DNA from: CAYRGS01 sp964423875
Lineage (GTDB): Bacteria; UBA8248; JACPRG01; G963555815
Direction of reading: 5' to 3'
Assembly: GCA_964423875.1 (NCBI GenBank)
Contig: CAYRGS010000002.1
Span: 1 to 64,000, forward strand
DNA: 64,000 bases
In this document: in pieces, positions 1 through 9,137 of the stretch
How the letters are laid out: each line of letters opens with the position of its first letter
How positions within the stretch are numbered: position 1 is the first letter of the stretch
Notes under the pieces: model-generated
The model's input: only the letters and a program-made list of their open reading frames with translations
What the model was told of the DNA's origin: nothing
Database searches by the model: none
Translations under genes and position numbers: made by a program

Positions 1-2
1 TC

Positions 3-1244
3 GTGGATCTGTCCCTGCGCCTAGGAAACATCCTCAGTCCGACCGGATACGAGGGGCTGATGGGCGAGGCCGTCGTCGATTGGCTGGACGACAACGGGTT
101 TCACCCCCGTAAAATGGAAGCCGCGCCGGAGCGCTACAACGTCGTCGCCGTCCTAAAAGGAACGGGCGGCGGAAAGTCGCTCATCTTCAACGGCCACATG
201 GACACCAAATACGGTGCGCCCGGCGACGAGTGGGGCGCGGGGGAGGTGATCCCCGAATACATCAGCGCGTGGAAGGACGGCGACCGGCTCTTCGGCCACC
301 CGGTCTTCAACGACCGGGGTCCCCTGGCGGCGACGTTCATGGCGGCGAAGGCCATCCGGGACACAGGGATCCGGCTCAAGGGAGACCTGACCCTGACGGC
401 GGTGGTGGGCGAGATCGGCATGGCCCCCGTGGACGAGTATCAGGGGAGCCGCTATTTCGGCAAGGGGTTTGGGACGCGCCGCCTCGTGGACCACGGGATC
501 GTCGCTGACTACGCCTTGGTGGCGGAGTGCACCAGCTTCTGCACCACTTGGGCGCAGTGCGGTTGCGTCTACTTTCAGATCACGACACGGGGAAAAGGGA
601 TTTACACGCCCTTTATTCCCAGGCCCACCCCGCGGGCGAAAAGCCCCAACGCCGTCATCCGGATGACCGAGGTGATCCGGGCGCTGGAGGACTGGGCGGA
701 CGCGTACATCGAGCGGGAAACCGTTTCGTTCGAAGGAGGAACGATCCGGCCTAACGCCACCGTCGGGGCCATTCGGGGCGGGGTTCCCTACAAGATCGCC
801 AACTCCGTGGGAAGGTGCAGCATCTACTTTGACGTCAGGATTCCCCCCGGAAAGGACCCCCTCTCCATCCAGCCCGAGATCGAGCGCGTCATTCGCGGGA
901 CCGGCGTCGAGGCCGAGGTGCGGCCGTACATGACCCGCCGCGGCTATGAGGCCAAGGGTTATGAGCCGCTGGTGGACAGCATTCGCCGGGCGCACGACCA
1001 AGTCATCGGCAAGCCCATGGAGACCATCGACCCGCCCATCACGAGCATGTGGCGGGACATGAACGTCTTCAACGAGGCCGGCATCACCGCGGCCACGTAC
1101 GGCCCTTACATCCGGGAGATTTGGACGGAGGACCCGGACCCCGAAGCCCCCGAACGGGCCTACCTCCACACCGACGACCTGGTCGCGGCTTCAAAGGCGT
1201 ACGCCCTGGTGGCGATGGACATCTGCAACCGCGACGCGGGCTGA
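3..1244 (+). CDS. M20-family metallopeptidase-like amidohydrolase (5' end probably outside window)
   Basis: Zinc hydrolase of the ArgE/DapE/M20 type, which cleaves amide bonds of N-acyl amino acids or short peptides in the cytoplasm. The metal-binding GHMDT motif is at residues 64-68 (His65, Asp67), a bridging Asp lies in NDRGP near 104, and a late YLHTDD supplies the C-terminal His. The central third is the lid/dimerisation domain. The usual paired acidic residues read Gly136-Glu137 (VVGEIG), so the general-base position looks altered. The first in-frame start is a GTG at base 3. The protein begins straight into conserved sequence with no room for a ribosome-binding site, so the N-terminus is probably cut. 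The substrate is unknown; the neighbours favour an N-carbamoyl or N-acyl compound. Confidence 0.8.
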   Translation: MDLSLRLGNILSPTGYEGLMGEAVVDWLDDNGFHPRKMEAAPERYNVVAVLKGTGGGKSLIFNGHMDTKYGAPGDEWGAGEVIPEYISAWKDGDRLFGHPVFNDRGPLAATFMAAKAIRDTGIRLKGDLTLTAVVGEIGMAPVDEYQGSRYFGKGFGTRRLVDHGIVADYALVAECTSFCTTWAQCGCVYFQITTRGKGIYTPFIPRPTPRAKSPNAVIRMTEVIRALEDWADAYIERETVSFEGGTIRPNATVGAIRGGVPYKIANSVGRCSIYFDVRIPPGKDPLSIQPEIERVIRGTGVEAEVRPYMTRRGYEAKGYEPLVDSIRRAHDQVIGKPMETIDPPITSMWRDMNVFNEAGITAATYGPYIREIWTEDPDPEAPERAYLHTDDLVAASKAYALVAMDICNRDAG

Positions 1245-1400
1245 GTTATCCCCAGTTTTCGGCGCTTGAAGAAACGAACCCCCGAAAGATTCAGTCGTGA
1301 TTTCCGCCTGACGAGCGATCCGCTTACCCTTGACAGCCCGCCGCCATTCCGCAACGCCCCCCGATGAGACACTTCGAGGGCAGGGCGCACGGGAATGACA
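1245..1400. repeat. Composite dispersed repeat, copy 1 (modules A and B)
   Basis: Module A covers 1245-1305 and module B about 1332-1400. A second A-B copy lies at 41710-41862 and a lone A at 44134-44191. Module B starts near CATTCC and ends in GGGAATGACA, giving palindromic ends like a small non-coding mobile or repetitive element. The rest of 1245-1540 shows no gene. It must carry the promoter of the BMP gene, but no clear -35/-10 pair stands out in its A+T-rich part (1417-1445). Confidence 0.6.
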
Positions 1401-1549
1401 ACCGTGTACAGCAAATTAGGTTTATGTTAATCTGATTCTATTCTGTGAACTCTCGTGGAAAGGGTTATGGTCTGCTTGCCCGGAGGGGAAAGGCGCCTCA
1501 CCGTGTGGAGGAGGCCTGACCATATTTAGAAAAAGGGAGGGTGGCGAAA

Positions 1550-2638
1550 ATGCTGACGAGAAAGATGTATGGATTTCTGGTGGTCCTGTCGCTGGTTCTC
1601 ATTCCGCTGTCCCAACTCGCCGATACGCAGTTAGAGGCAGCCGAGAAAAAGCTCAAGGTGGCGTTCCTCTACCTTGGCGTGGTCGGCGATTCCGGGTACA
1701 ACCTGGCCCATGACATGGGGCGCCGCCACTTGGTGAAAAGGGTTCCCGAAGTGGAGACGGCCTACACCGAAAATGTGTCGCGCGGTGATACAGAGCGGGT
1801 CTTGAGGACCTACATCCGCCGGGGCTACAAGTTGATCTTTGGAAACACCTTTGACTATCAGGATGGGATGATTCGTGTGGGAAAAAGATTCAAAGATGTG
1901 ATCTTCATGAACGCCTCGGGCTGGAAACGCTCGAAGAACGTGGCCTCGTATTGGGGCAGAGAATATCAGGCCCGCTATTTGACGGGGCTTGTGGCGGGGC
2001 GGATGACCCGGTCCAACCGCATCGGCTATGTCGCCGCCCATCCTTACCCGACGGTGTTGCGGGGAATCAACGGCTTCACGCTCGGCGTTCGAAAAGCGAA
2101 TCCCCAGGCGACGGTCCGCGTCGTATTCACCCAGGCGTGGTACGACCCGGCGAAGTCCCGCGAAGCGGCTGACAGCCTCTTTGACGTGGGCGTGGATGTC
2201 ATCACCCAGCACCAGGACTCTCCGGCCCCGGTTCAGGCGGCCGAGCGCCGAGGCAAGTATGCTATCGGCTATAACTGGGACATGACACGATTTGCCCCCA
2301 AGGGACACCTGACGGCCGCCATCTTCAACTGGGGCGTGATCGTCGAGGCCATGACGAAAGCGGTCCTCAACGGCACCTGGAAGAGCGAACCCATCTTTTG
2401 GGGATTGGAGAAAGGCGCGGTGGACATCGCCCCGCTGAATCCTGTGGTTCCGAAGGAAGTCAAGGAATTGGTGGACAAGGAGCGGAAAAGGCTCGCCTCG
2501 CCCGATTTTGACGTCTTTCATGGCCCCCTCAAGGACCAGAAAGGGAAAATCCGGGTTCCCGCGGGTACGAGGGCCGAGGGAAAGGCGCTCGCCACGATGA
2601 GCTATTTGCTCGAGGGGATCCAAGGAACGCTTCCGTAA
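1550..2638 (+). CDS. BMP/Med family ABC transporter substrate-binding (lipo)protein
   Basis: Periplasmic binding protein of the basic membrane protein (BMP) family, which feeds ABC importers for nucleosides and related bases. The N-terminus is a signal peptide: Lys/Arg, then a hydrophobic stretch ending near residue 25. The mature part begins KKLKVAFLYLG and contains the BMP hallmarks of a GDSGYN loop and an IFNWG segment. The start is taken at ATG 1550, because the Shine-Dalgarno GGGAGGG (1535-1541) lies 8 bases upstream; the GTG at 1541 falls inside that site. A matching permease follows at 3599, but no ATPase is present. The ligand is inferred to be a purine, pyrimidine or related heterocycle from the deaminases downstream. 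Confidence 0.88.
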   Translation: MLTRKMYGFLVVLSLVLIPLSQLADTQLEAAEKKLKVAFLYLGVVGDSGYNLAHDMGRRHLVKRVPEVETAYTENVSRGDTERVLRTYIRRGYKLIFGNTFDYQDGMIRVGKRFKDVIFMNASGWKRSKNVASYWGREYQARYLTGLVAGRMTRSNRIGYVAAHPYPTVLRGINGFTLGVRKANPQATVRVVFTQAWYDPAKSREAADSLFDVGVDVITQHQDSPAPVQAAERRGKYAIGYNWDMTRFAPKGHLTAAIFNWGVIVEAMTKAVLNGTWKSEPIFWGLEKGAVDIAPLNPVVPKEVKELVDKERKRLASPDFDVFHGPLKDQKGKIRVPAGTRAEGKALATMSYLLEGIQGTLP

Positions 2639-2911
2639 GCCGACTTCCGGCATGACCGATCGCCGTCCCAATCTCTTCTTTGGATAAATCCGGGGAGGTA
2701 GGCACCAACATGCCGTCTTTAGATTGGCAGCACGCCGGCTGTGGGTTAATCCATGCGCGCGTGACGGCCTGAGGGAAACGTGTGTCCAAAGCGCCGACGT
2801 GAATGAAGCGCCGTCACCATAGCGACTCCTCTCAGAGAATGCGGCCGCCGGCCTTTTGGAGGGAAACCCCGCAGCTCCACCTCTTTATTTGTTCAGCGGG
2901 AGAGACCGGTT

Positions 2912-3532
2912 GTGAACATGATTGCGGGTGAAGTCCTGGCGCCCCGGACGGGCAAAGCGTGGGTTGTGAAGAAGGGACAGCATGCGCGGGTGATTGATGT
3001 GGAAGGCGGACAGATCGGCGATTTTGTGGTTTTCCACGCTCACAACCTACGGGAGCGATTCAACCAGGCGCGAACAAAAGCGGACCAGGGAAAAATCTTT
3101 ATCTCGACGGGGGATCAACTCCTCACGCGCGACCACAAACCGCTCATGACGATTGTCGAGGACACCTACGGCATTCACGACCTTCAATACGGCATGTGCA
3201 ACGAGTGGGTTTACAAGAGAAGGAAAGAAGACCACAGCTTCGCCGTGGATTTTGCGGTAGGCGGTCCTTTGGGGGTTCCCGAGTTCGGCTGCTATGAGAT
3301 CTTGCAGGGGGCGCTGAAAGACTGGCCCATCGCCCCGGACGACATCCCGGATCCCCTGAACCTGTTTCAAACCGTAAGCATTGACACGAATACGGGGAAG
3401 ATGGAGGTCGTCGAGGGTCGCAGCAAGCCCGGCGATTATGTGGAATTTGTGGCCGAGATGGAAGTCCTCTGCGCGCTAAGCGTGTGTCCTTCGACTGGGA
3501 AGTCTCTTCGAGTTCAAATATTGGCGGCGTAG
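2912..3532 (+). CDS. DUF1989 / urea carboxylase-associated family protein
   Basis: A 206-residue protein of the DUF1989 family, whose members sit beside urea carboxylase, allophanate or purine catabolism genes and are thought to be small-molecule enzymes of unclear reaction. Visible traits are the N-terminal GKAWVVKKGQ segment, a GGQIGDF turn, and a conserved region around residues 85-105 (YGIHDLQYGMCNEW). The length is typical. A GTG start at 2912 is preceded by GGGAGAGA at good spacing; an ATG two codons later is the alternative. It sits between the BMP binding protein and its permease, so it is probably part of the same transcription unit and acts on the imported nitrogen compound. Confidence 0.8.
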   Translation: MNMIAGEVLAPRTGKAWVVKKGQHARVIDVEGGQIGDFVVFHAHNLRERFNQARTKADQGKIFISTGDQLLTRDHKPLMTIVEDTYGIHDLQYGMCNEWVYKRRKEDHSFAVDFAVGGPLGVPEFGCYEILQGALKDWPIAPDDIPDPLNLFQTVSIDTNTGKMEVVEGRSKPGDYVEFVAEMEVLCALSVCPSTGKSLRVQILAA

Positions 3533-3598
3533 GCCGTTCCGGGCTGTGTGAGTCTGAAATCGCGCCTTGGGACTATCGGTGCGGAGAAAGGCCGATTG

Positions 3599-4690
3599 AT
3601 GCCTTCCATTCGTCTGGAAACCCGGCTGGAGTCATCACGACACTTGGGGTGGGTGATTCCCCTCGCGTCCGTGGCGCTGGGACTCTTCGTGGGCGCTTTC
3701 ATTCTTCTTGGGGCGGGAGTCAACCCGATTGCGGCCTACCGCGAAATGGCCATGGAAACCTTTGGCAACTCGCAGGGCCTGTCGGAGGTGCTGGTGCTGG
3801 CGACGCCCCTGATGCTCTGCGGATTGGGGGTGATGCTGTCGTTTAAGATGCTTTTTTGGAACATCGGGGCGGAAGGTCAGCTCTACATGGGCGCTTTTGC
3901 CACCACGTGGGTCATCCTGACGGGTTGGGAAGGTCCAGCCTGGGCGATGATCCCTGTGATGATGTTGGCCGGTATGATCGCCGGTGCCCTCTGGGCGCTC
4001 ATCCCCGCCCTCCTGAAGGTCAAGCTGAACGTTAATGAAATCATCTCGACCCTCCTGCTGAACTACATCGCCATTTTGTGGGTGGGATTTCTGGTGTACG
4101 GACCATGGAAGGATCCGCTTACGTTCAACTTTCCGGTGACGAGGGAATTTCCCGAGGCCGCGCAGCTTTACCGGTTTGGCGACACCCGTGTGCACCTGGG
4201 AATCATCTTCGCGACCGTGTCGGCGTTGAGCTTGTACTTTCTTCAGGTGCGAAGCCGCTGGGGCTATGAAATCACGGTGATGGGGGAGAGTCCAAGGACC
4301 GCACGCTACGCCGGCATGAAGACGACGCGGAATGTCATTTTTGTGATGTTGATCAGCGGCGGCCTTGCCGGTCTCGCCGGAATGGCGGAGGTGTCGGGCA
4401 TTCAGCTCCGGTTGCTCCCGGCCATCTCCCCTCCAAACGCCCCTTTTGGTTACACGGCCATCATTGTGGCTTGGCTGGGCCGGCGGCACCCTTGGGGCGT
4501 CGTGCTGGTCGCTTTGTTCTTCGGGAGTCTTTATGTCGGCGGTGAGGCATTGCAGATCACCATGAAGCTCCCCGTGAACATCGTCCTGATCATCCAGGCC
4601 CTGATCCTTTTTTTCCTCCTAGGCGGAGACATCCTTTCCCAACATCGGTTGGTTTGGGACCGGGGGCGGCAAGCAATCCCCACGCGTTAG
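3599..4690 (+). CDS. ABC transporter permease, BMP/nucleoside type (BPD_transp_2)
   Basis: Inner-membrane permease with about 8-10 hydrophobic helices, of the branched-chain-amino-acid/BMP permease superfamily. Recognisable parts are the NPIAAY periplasmic segment near residue 40, LKVKLNVNEIISTLLLNYIA in the middle, and a cytoplasmic EAA-like loop ending in AGMAEVSG. ATG 3599 is preferred over a GTG at 3548 because GGAGAAAGG lies at 3582-3590. In standard systems of this type two permeases and a double ATPase accompany the binding protein. Here the next gene is an amidohydrolase, so the ATPase and second permease must be encoded elsewhere or be lost. Confidence 0.85.
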   Translation: MPSIRLETRLESSRHLGWVIPLASVALGLFVGAFILLGAGVNPIAAYREMAMETFGNSQGLSEVLVLATPLMLCGLGVMLSFKMLFWNIGAEGQLYMGAFATTWVILTGWEGPAWAMIPVMMLAGMIAGALWALIPALLKVKLNVNEIISTLLLNYIAILWVGFLVYGPWKDPLTFNFPVTREFPEAAQLYRFGDTRVHLGIIFATVSALSLYFLQVRSRWGYEITVMGESPRTARYAGMKTTRNVIFVMLISGGLAGLAGMAEVSGIQLRLLPAISPPNAPFGYTAIIVAWLGRRHPWGVVLVALFFGSLYVGGEALQITMKLPVNIVLIIQALILFFLLGGDILSQHRLVWDRGRQAIPTR

Positions 4691-4812
4691 CCAAAGGGCC
4701 TCGAAATCGGTCGGATTCAAAGTCTTTTTGTACGCGTTGCAAGGCCCCGACGTGACCCTTGCCCGCCCCATCTGTAAATATTCCCGTGTCTCAATGAAGG
4801 GGGACGGTTCTT

Positions 4813-6042
4813 ATGGGTGCTTACCTTCTAAGACGTGCGAAAGTGAAGGGACATGAAGCGCCTGTGGATATCCACATCAAAGGGGACCGGATTGCAAAGA
4901 TCTCCCCCACAGAGGAGGATGCCAGACCCGCCGGCGCGGAAGCGATCGAGGTCGGCGGCAGATTAGTGATTCCCGGCTTCGTGGACGCACACATGCATCT
5001 GGAAAAAGGCATGGTGTCTGACCGGAGGCTTAACCGGTCGGGGACCCTCGAGGAAGGCCTCGAGATCATGATGGAGGTCAAGAAGGGATTCACCGTAGAA
5101 GACATTCACCGCCGCGCCCGAAAGCAAATCGAGATGGCCGTTTCTAACGGCAGCACCAGCCTACGCACCCACATCGATCTTGATTCCGCAATTGGCCTGA
5201 AAGGAGTGGAGGCCCTTTCCGCTCTTCGGGAGGACCTGAAAGAGTTGGTTACGATTCAATTGGTTGTCCTTCCGCACGGCGATCCGGTCTCTTCCCAGGA
5301 GTTTTTGAAGGTCTTGCGAAAAGCAATTGAGCTTTCCGACTTGATCGGCGGTTTTCCGGGCCCGGGCGACGAAAAGCTGGTTGATCTCCTTTTTCAGCTC
5401 GCCCGGGAATTCGATAGGGATCTCGACCTTCACGTCGATGAAAAAGACGACACGGAGACCCTCGAAATCCGATATGTAGCGGAAAAGACGATCCAGGAAG
5501 GGTACGAAGGGCGGGTCACCGTGGATCACCTGTGTGCCCTATCCTCTTTACCCTCTTCAGAGGCCCGCGACGTGATCGCACTGATTCGCGACGCGGGCTT
5601 GAACGTTATCACCCTGCCATCGTCCAACCTTCACATTCAGGGTCGAGCGGATGACCATAAGCCGCGAAGGGGAATTACGCGCGTGAAAGAAATGCTTGCC
5701 GAAGGGATTCCCGTCGCCTACGCGTCGGACAATATCCGGGACGGATTTACACCCTTCGGGAATGCCGACATGTTGGAGGTCGGCTTGATCTTTGCCCACG
5801 GCGCCCAAATGGGATCCTTCGAGGAGCTGAAAACCGTTTTAGACATGGGCACCGAAATCCCGGGCCGGATCTTTTTCCGCAACGCCACGTACGGCGTCCG
5901 GGTGGGAAACGTGGCGGACTTGGTCGTTTTGGATGTCCATCGCTTCGAGGACGCCATTGTTGCCCAGCCTACCCGGCTGTGGGTCTTCAAAAAAGGACGG
6001 ATGGTCGCAAGGAGCTCCACAGTCACCGACCTTTTTCTTTAG
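4813..6042 (+). CDS. Cytosine-deaminase-like amidohydrolase, paralogue 1
   Basis: Metal-dependent TIM-barrel amidohydrolase of the bacterial cytosine deaminase/AtzC group (409 residues). The metal and catalytic set is intact: His60-x-His62, His207 and Glu210 in LHVDE, His239 in VDHLC, and Asp306 in ASDN. The residues that bind the pyrimidine in E. coli CodA are changed: the FPQ motif reads LPH (residues 153-155), and the Asp after the metal Asp is Asn307. Cytosine is therefore probably not the substrate. A related ring amine, N-alkyl amine or cyclic amide is more likely. It lies 122 bases after the permease on the same strand, suggesting that its substrate is imported by that system. Confidence 0.85.
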   Translation: MGAYLLRRAKVKGHEAPVDIHIKGDRIAKISPTEEDARPAGAEAIEVGGRLVIPGFVDAHMHLEKGMVSDRRLNRSGTLEEGLEIMMEVKKGFTVEDIHRRARKQIEMAVSNGSTSLRTHIDLDSAIGLKGVEALSALREDLKELVTIQLVVLPHGDPVSSQEFLKVLRKAIELSDLIGGFPGPGDEKLVDLLFQLAREFDRDLDLHVDEKDDTETLEIRYVAEKTIQEGYEGRVTVDHLCALSSLPSSEARDVIALIRDAGLNVITLPSSNLHIQGRADDHKPRRGITRVKEMLAEGIPVAYASDNIRDGFTPFGNADMLEVGLIFAHGAQMGSFEELKTVLDMGTEIPGRIFFRNATYGVRVGNVADLVVLDVHRFEDAIVAQPTRLWVFKKGRMVARSSTVTDLFL

Positions 6043-6207
6043 CGGGAATTTCCGATTTCAAATTCAGAACCGATTCGCCCGCGACCCCCTCGAAGGCCGA
6101 TTTCCCCTTCCCCACCCCGACGGCGCTCACGCCTTCACCCGGTTCACGCCCTAAGCCAGGCGAGGGCGCGGGCGGGCGCCTGGCCATTGGCCATTGCCCT
6201 TGCCTTC

Positions 6208-7455
6208 TTACGCTGAACGGTGGATCCGGCCCGCCAGGGTCGACTCGGCGATGACCCTTCCTTGCCGGACGACCCAAAGCCGGGGAGGATGGAGACGAAC
6301 CGCCTGGGCGGGGGTTTCGCAATCGATGACGACCAGGTCCGCCGCGCCGTCCTCCCGGATGCCGTAGTCGTCAAGACCCCAGATTTTCGCCGAGTTGAAC
6401 GTGGGCATTCGGAACACGGATTCAATCTCGTCCGGAAGAGAAAGATGCGCCACATGGGCGGTCAGGAGGGCGATCTCCAAGAGGTCCGCCGTCCCGAACG
6501 GATAAAACCCGTCATAGACGCAATCCTGGCCGAACGCCACGTTGATCCCGGCCGCAATGAGCTCTTTCACCCGCGTGACGCCCCGGCGGATGAGACCCCG
6601 GTCCCCCCTGCCTTGAACCACCAGGTTCGTGGCGGGATTGGTGATCATGTGGATGCCCGCCAGCTTCACCCGCCGGATGACCTCCGCCGCGTAATCCTCC
6701 GGGTAAGCGGCGAGGGCGCACGTGTGCCCGGCGGTGACCCGGCCCTGATAACCCTCGTTGAGTGTTTTTTCCGTCAAGACTTCCAGGGATCGGATGGCCG
6801 GGTCGTCGGTCTCATCCACGTGCATGTCGATGTCGGCGTCGAAATGCTTCGCGATGCGGAACGCGATGTCGATGTGCTTCGCCCAGTCCTCCGGCCGCTT
6901 CTCATAGTGCGGCATGCCCCCCACCAGATCGGCCCCCATGTCCATCGCTTGCCAGAGCAAGTCTTCCGTTCCCGGGTCCCGCAGGATGCCTTCTTGGGGA
7001 AACGCGATAACCTGCAAGTCCACGAGATCGGCGTAGCGCCGTTTGACCTCCAGCAGCCCTTCCACGGCTCGGAGACCGACAATGGTGTCCACATCGGCGT
7101 GTGTGCGGAGCCGCGTCGTTCCGTTCCGAACGGCCATCTCAATCGTCCGGCCGGCCCGTGCGACGATATCCTCCATCGTGTACCGGCGCTTTCGCTGCCA
7201 GATGACCTCGATGCCACCCATGAGCGTCCCCGTCCGGTTGGGCGGGATGTCGCCCGCGATTTGCGTCTTGTCTAGGTGAATGTGTGGCTCGATGAAGGGC
7301 GGACTGACCAGACGGCCGCCCGCGTCGATCTCCCGTTCGGCCTTCTCTTCGATCCCAGGCGCGATCCGGGCGATACGACCTCCGGCGATCGCGATGTCCA
7401 CCGAAATGTCCGCCTTCACCCCAGCCGGCCGCGCGTTACGGATAATCAACTCCAA
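6208..7455 (-). CDS. Cytosine-deaminase-like amidohydrolase, paralogue 2 (closest to CodA)
   Basis: A 415-residue amidohydrolase with spacing almost identical to E. coli cytosine deaminase: His58/His60, His212/Glu215, His244 and Asp311. It alone of the three paralogues keeps the FPQEG loop (Gln154), which contacts the pyrimidine in CodA. The residues equivalent to CodA Asp314 and Trp319 are Cys312 and Phe317, so the pocket differs. It starts 19 bases after the ATZ/TRZ-type amidohydrolase on the same strand and is probably translated from the same mRNA. The likely role is deamination or dealkylation of an oxo-pyrimidine or triazine-like compound in the cytoplasm. The stretch 6043-6207 before its 3' end shows no gene. 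Confidence 0.85.
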   Translation of the reverse strand: MELIIRNARPAGVKADISVDIAIAGGRIARIAPGIEEKAEREIDAGGRLVSPPFIEPHIHLDKTQIAGDIPPNRTGTLMGGIEVIWQRKRRYTMEDIVARAGRTIEMAVRNGTTRLRTHADVDTIVGLRAVEGLLEVKRRYADLVDLQVIAFPQEGILRDPGTEDLLWQAMDMGADLVGGMPHYEKRPEDWAKHIDIAFRIAKHFDADIDMHVDETDDPAIRSLEVLTEKTLNEGYQGRVTAGHTCALAAYPEDYAAEVIRRVKLAGIHMITNPATNLVVQGRGDRGLIRRGVTRVKELIAAGINVAFGQDCVYDGFYPFGTADLLEIALLTAHVAHLSLPDEIESVFRMPTFNSAKIWGLDDYGIREDGAADLVVIDCETPAQAVRLHPPRLWVVRQGRVIAESTLAGRIHRSA

Positions 7456-7474
7456 ATCCCGGCTCCTCTTCGCT

Positions 7475-8965
7475 TCACTCCTTCACCCACTTGAGCTCCC
7501 AGGTCTCCGGCTCCGCGAGCCAGGGAGCCGTCGGGATAATCCCCTCGCCGAACTCCTGGACCTTCCGGAGGATCTCCTCCTCGTCCATCGTCGTCAACCT
7601 GTAATCGTCGATCACCGGCGCGCCGTTGACGATGACCGTCCGCGCGCTCCGGCCCGTGGCATTGAAGATGAAGTTGCTAATCAGGTTGTGGCGGGTCGTG
7701 GGGATCCACTCGTAGCTGGTCAAGTCCCAGAGGACGAGGTCCGCCTTCTTGCCGGCCTCGATGCTTCCGACTTCCTTCTCCAGAAGCAGGCCCTTCGCGC
7801 CGTTGAGGGTCGCCATGTCGATGGTCGTCGCGCGCGTCGCGCCCGAGTGGATCTGGAACAGGTCCTCGTCGGGGAAAACCTGCGTCCCTCTCGCCTCGGC
7901 GTGGCAGCCGGAGACCAGGTACATCTCCCGGACCAAGTCGTGGCAGGTCCCGGTGTTGGTCTCATCGTTCCCCAGGGCCACGTTCACGCCCAGGTTCACC
8001 AACTCGGGGATCCGGCTGCGAAAATGGACGGAGGAATAGAGGCCGTGAAGGCTTGCACCCGGTACGTGGGCGACGTGGGCCCCGGTCTCCTTCATCAGAA
8101 CCAGCTCGCCGGCGTCCAGCCAGCACATGTGCGCGCAAATGAGCCGCGGACCGAGGACGCCCACGTGGTTCAGGTACTCTACGTCCCGCATCCCGGTCCG
8201 CTTGCGGGTCATCTCCACCATGTCGTGGGTGACGGCCACGTGGGACTGGATCCCGATGTTGTAACGATCCGCCAGGTCGAGAATGCCCTCAATCAGCTCA
8301 GGCGAGCAGTTGCAGACCTGCTGGATGTCCAGGGCCGCCCGCACGCGCCCATCGGCCCCCATGTGGTGCTCGCGGATGAATGCCTCGCTGTTCTCGATGC
8401 ACGCCCGCGTGTCTTCCTGGAGCCGGTCGCAGAGCTGCGTGAAGGCATCGTAGGATGCGTAGGAGGTCTTCGTCGCCGTATGGATGTCCATGAGCTCTCG
8501 CGCCAGAACACCCCGGATACCGATGTCCCGGACGGCCCGCACCACCGAATTCTCCATCGTGGGGATCGTTCCGCAGTCCCCGATGGTCGTCGTCCCGGTC
8601 TTGAGGCAGGAAAGCATGGTGTGGAGCGCGGCGTAGTAATAATTCTCATCCGTCAGGCTGCCCCAGGTGAAAGAGAACTTCCGCTCGCAATACGGCACGG
8701 CGGGAACGTCGTCCAGAAGCCCCTTGTCGTAACAGGATTCCATGTGAGTGTGGGCGTTGATGAGACCGGGCGTGACGAAGCGATCCGAGGCGTCGATCGT
8801 TCGCGCGGCGGAATACTGATGTTGAATCTCGGATACCGGACCGACGACGGCGATGGTGTCTCCCCGGATGGCGATGGAGACACCTTCCAGAAGGTTTCGC
8901 TCCGCGTCCTGCGTGAGGACGAACCGGGCGTTTTCGATGAGGAGGTCAACCTGCGTGTCACTCAT
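7475..8965 (-). CDS. ATZ/TRZ-type amidohydrolase (chlorohydrolase/guanine deaminase-like)
   Basis: A 496-residue metal-dependent hydrolase of the TRZ/ATZ family, which includes atrazine chlorohydrolase, 8-oxoguanine deaminase and SsnA. The HTH pair is at residues 72/74, followed by QSHV with a single His, CAHMCWLD, and a metal Asp in GNDETN. The Glu usually found three residues after the third His is absent (SHVAV), which may alter the proton shuttle. The start is taken at ATG 8965, preceded by GGGAG, although the frame stays open another 32 codons upstream. It is first of two minus-strand amidohydrolase genes and divergent from paralogue 3. The expected reaction is hydrolytic deamination or dehalogenation of an N-heterocycle. 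Confidence 0.83.
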   Translation of the reverse strand: MSDTQVDLLIENARFVLTQDAERNLLEGVSIAIRGDTIAVVGPVSEIQHQYSAARTIDASDRFVTPGLINAHTHMESCYDKGLLDDVPAVPYCERKFSFTWGSLTDENYYYAALHTMLSCLKTGTTTIGDCGTIPTMENSVVRAVRDIGIRGVLARELMDIHTATKTSYASYDAFTQLCDRLQEDTRACIENSEAFIREHHMGADGRVRAALDIQQVCNCSPELIEGILDLADRYNIGIQSHVAVTHDMVEMTRKRTGMRDVEYLNHVGVLGPRLICAHMCWLDAGELVLMKETGAHVAHVPGASLHGLYSSVHFRSRIPELVNLGVNVALGNDETNTGTCHDLVREMYLVSGCHAEARGTQVFPDEDLFQIHSGATRATTIDMATLNGAKGLLLEKEVGSIEAGKKADLVLWDLTSYEWIPTTRHNLISNFIFNATGRSARTVIVNGAPVIDDYRLTTMDEEEILRKVQEFGEGIIPTAPWLAEPETWELKWVKE

Positions 8966-9029
8966 TGCGTTGCGCTCCCGAATCGCGATCTGTATGAATA
9001 CCTGATCCCTACTCCTCGGATATGGATCA

Positions 9030-9035
9030 TATAAT
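9030..9035 (+). promoter_or_regulatory. Possible -10 box for paralogue 3
   Basis: A perfect TATAAT lies in the 172-base divergent gap between the minus-strand amidohydrolase (start 8965) and the plus-strand gene (start 9138). No good -35 hexamer is seen 16-18 bases upstream, so it may be an activator-dependent or chance match. Confidence 0.3.
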
Positions 9036-9137
9036 AGGCGCGGGGAGATTGCTCGCGGCATCGAATCGTCGTTTCCCCGGCGACTTCACCCCGCGGATAC
9101 GTCGCGAAAGTCCAGCTTTCCACGGAGGGTCAAGACA

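Noticed and set aside
1330..1335. TTGACA as a promoter for the BMP gene
   Set aside because: It lies in repeat module B's edge and no -10 box follows at a workable distance.
153..2671. Long open frames on the minus strand opposite the M20-type and BMP genes (338 and 346 codons)
   Set aside because: They mirror real genes in a G+C-rich genome and show no family motifs, poor composition and no ribosome-binding sites.
7280..9034. 584-codon plus-strand frame opposite two amidohydrolase genes
   Set aside because: It is rich in His, Arg, Asp and Val from antisense reading of conserved barrels; the minus-strand proteins are unmistakable.
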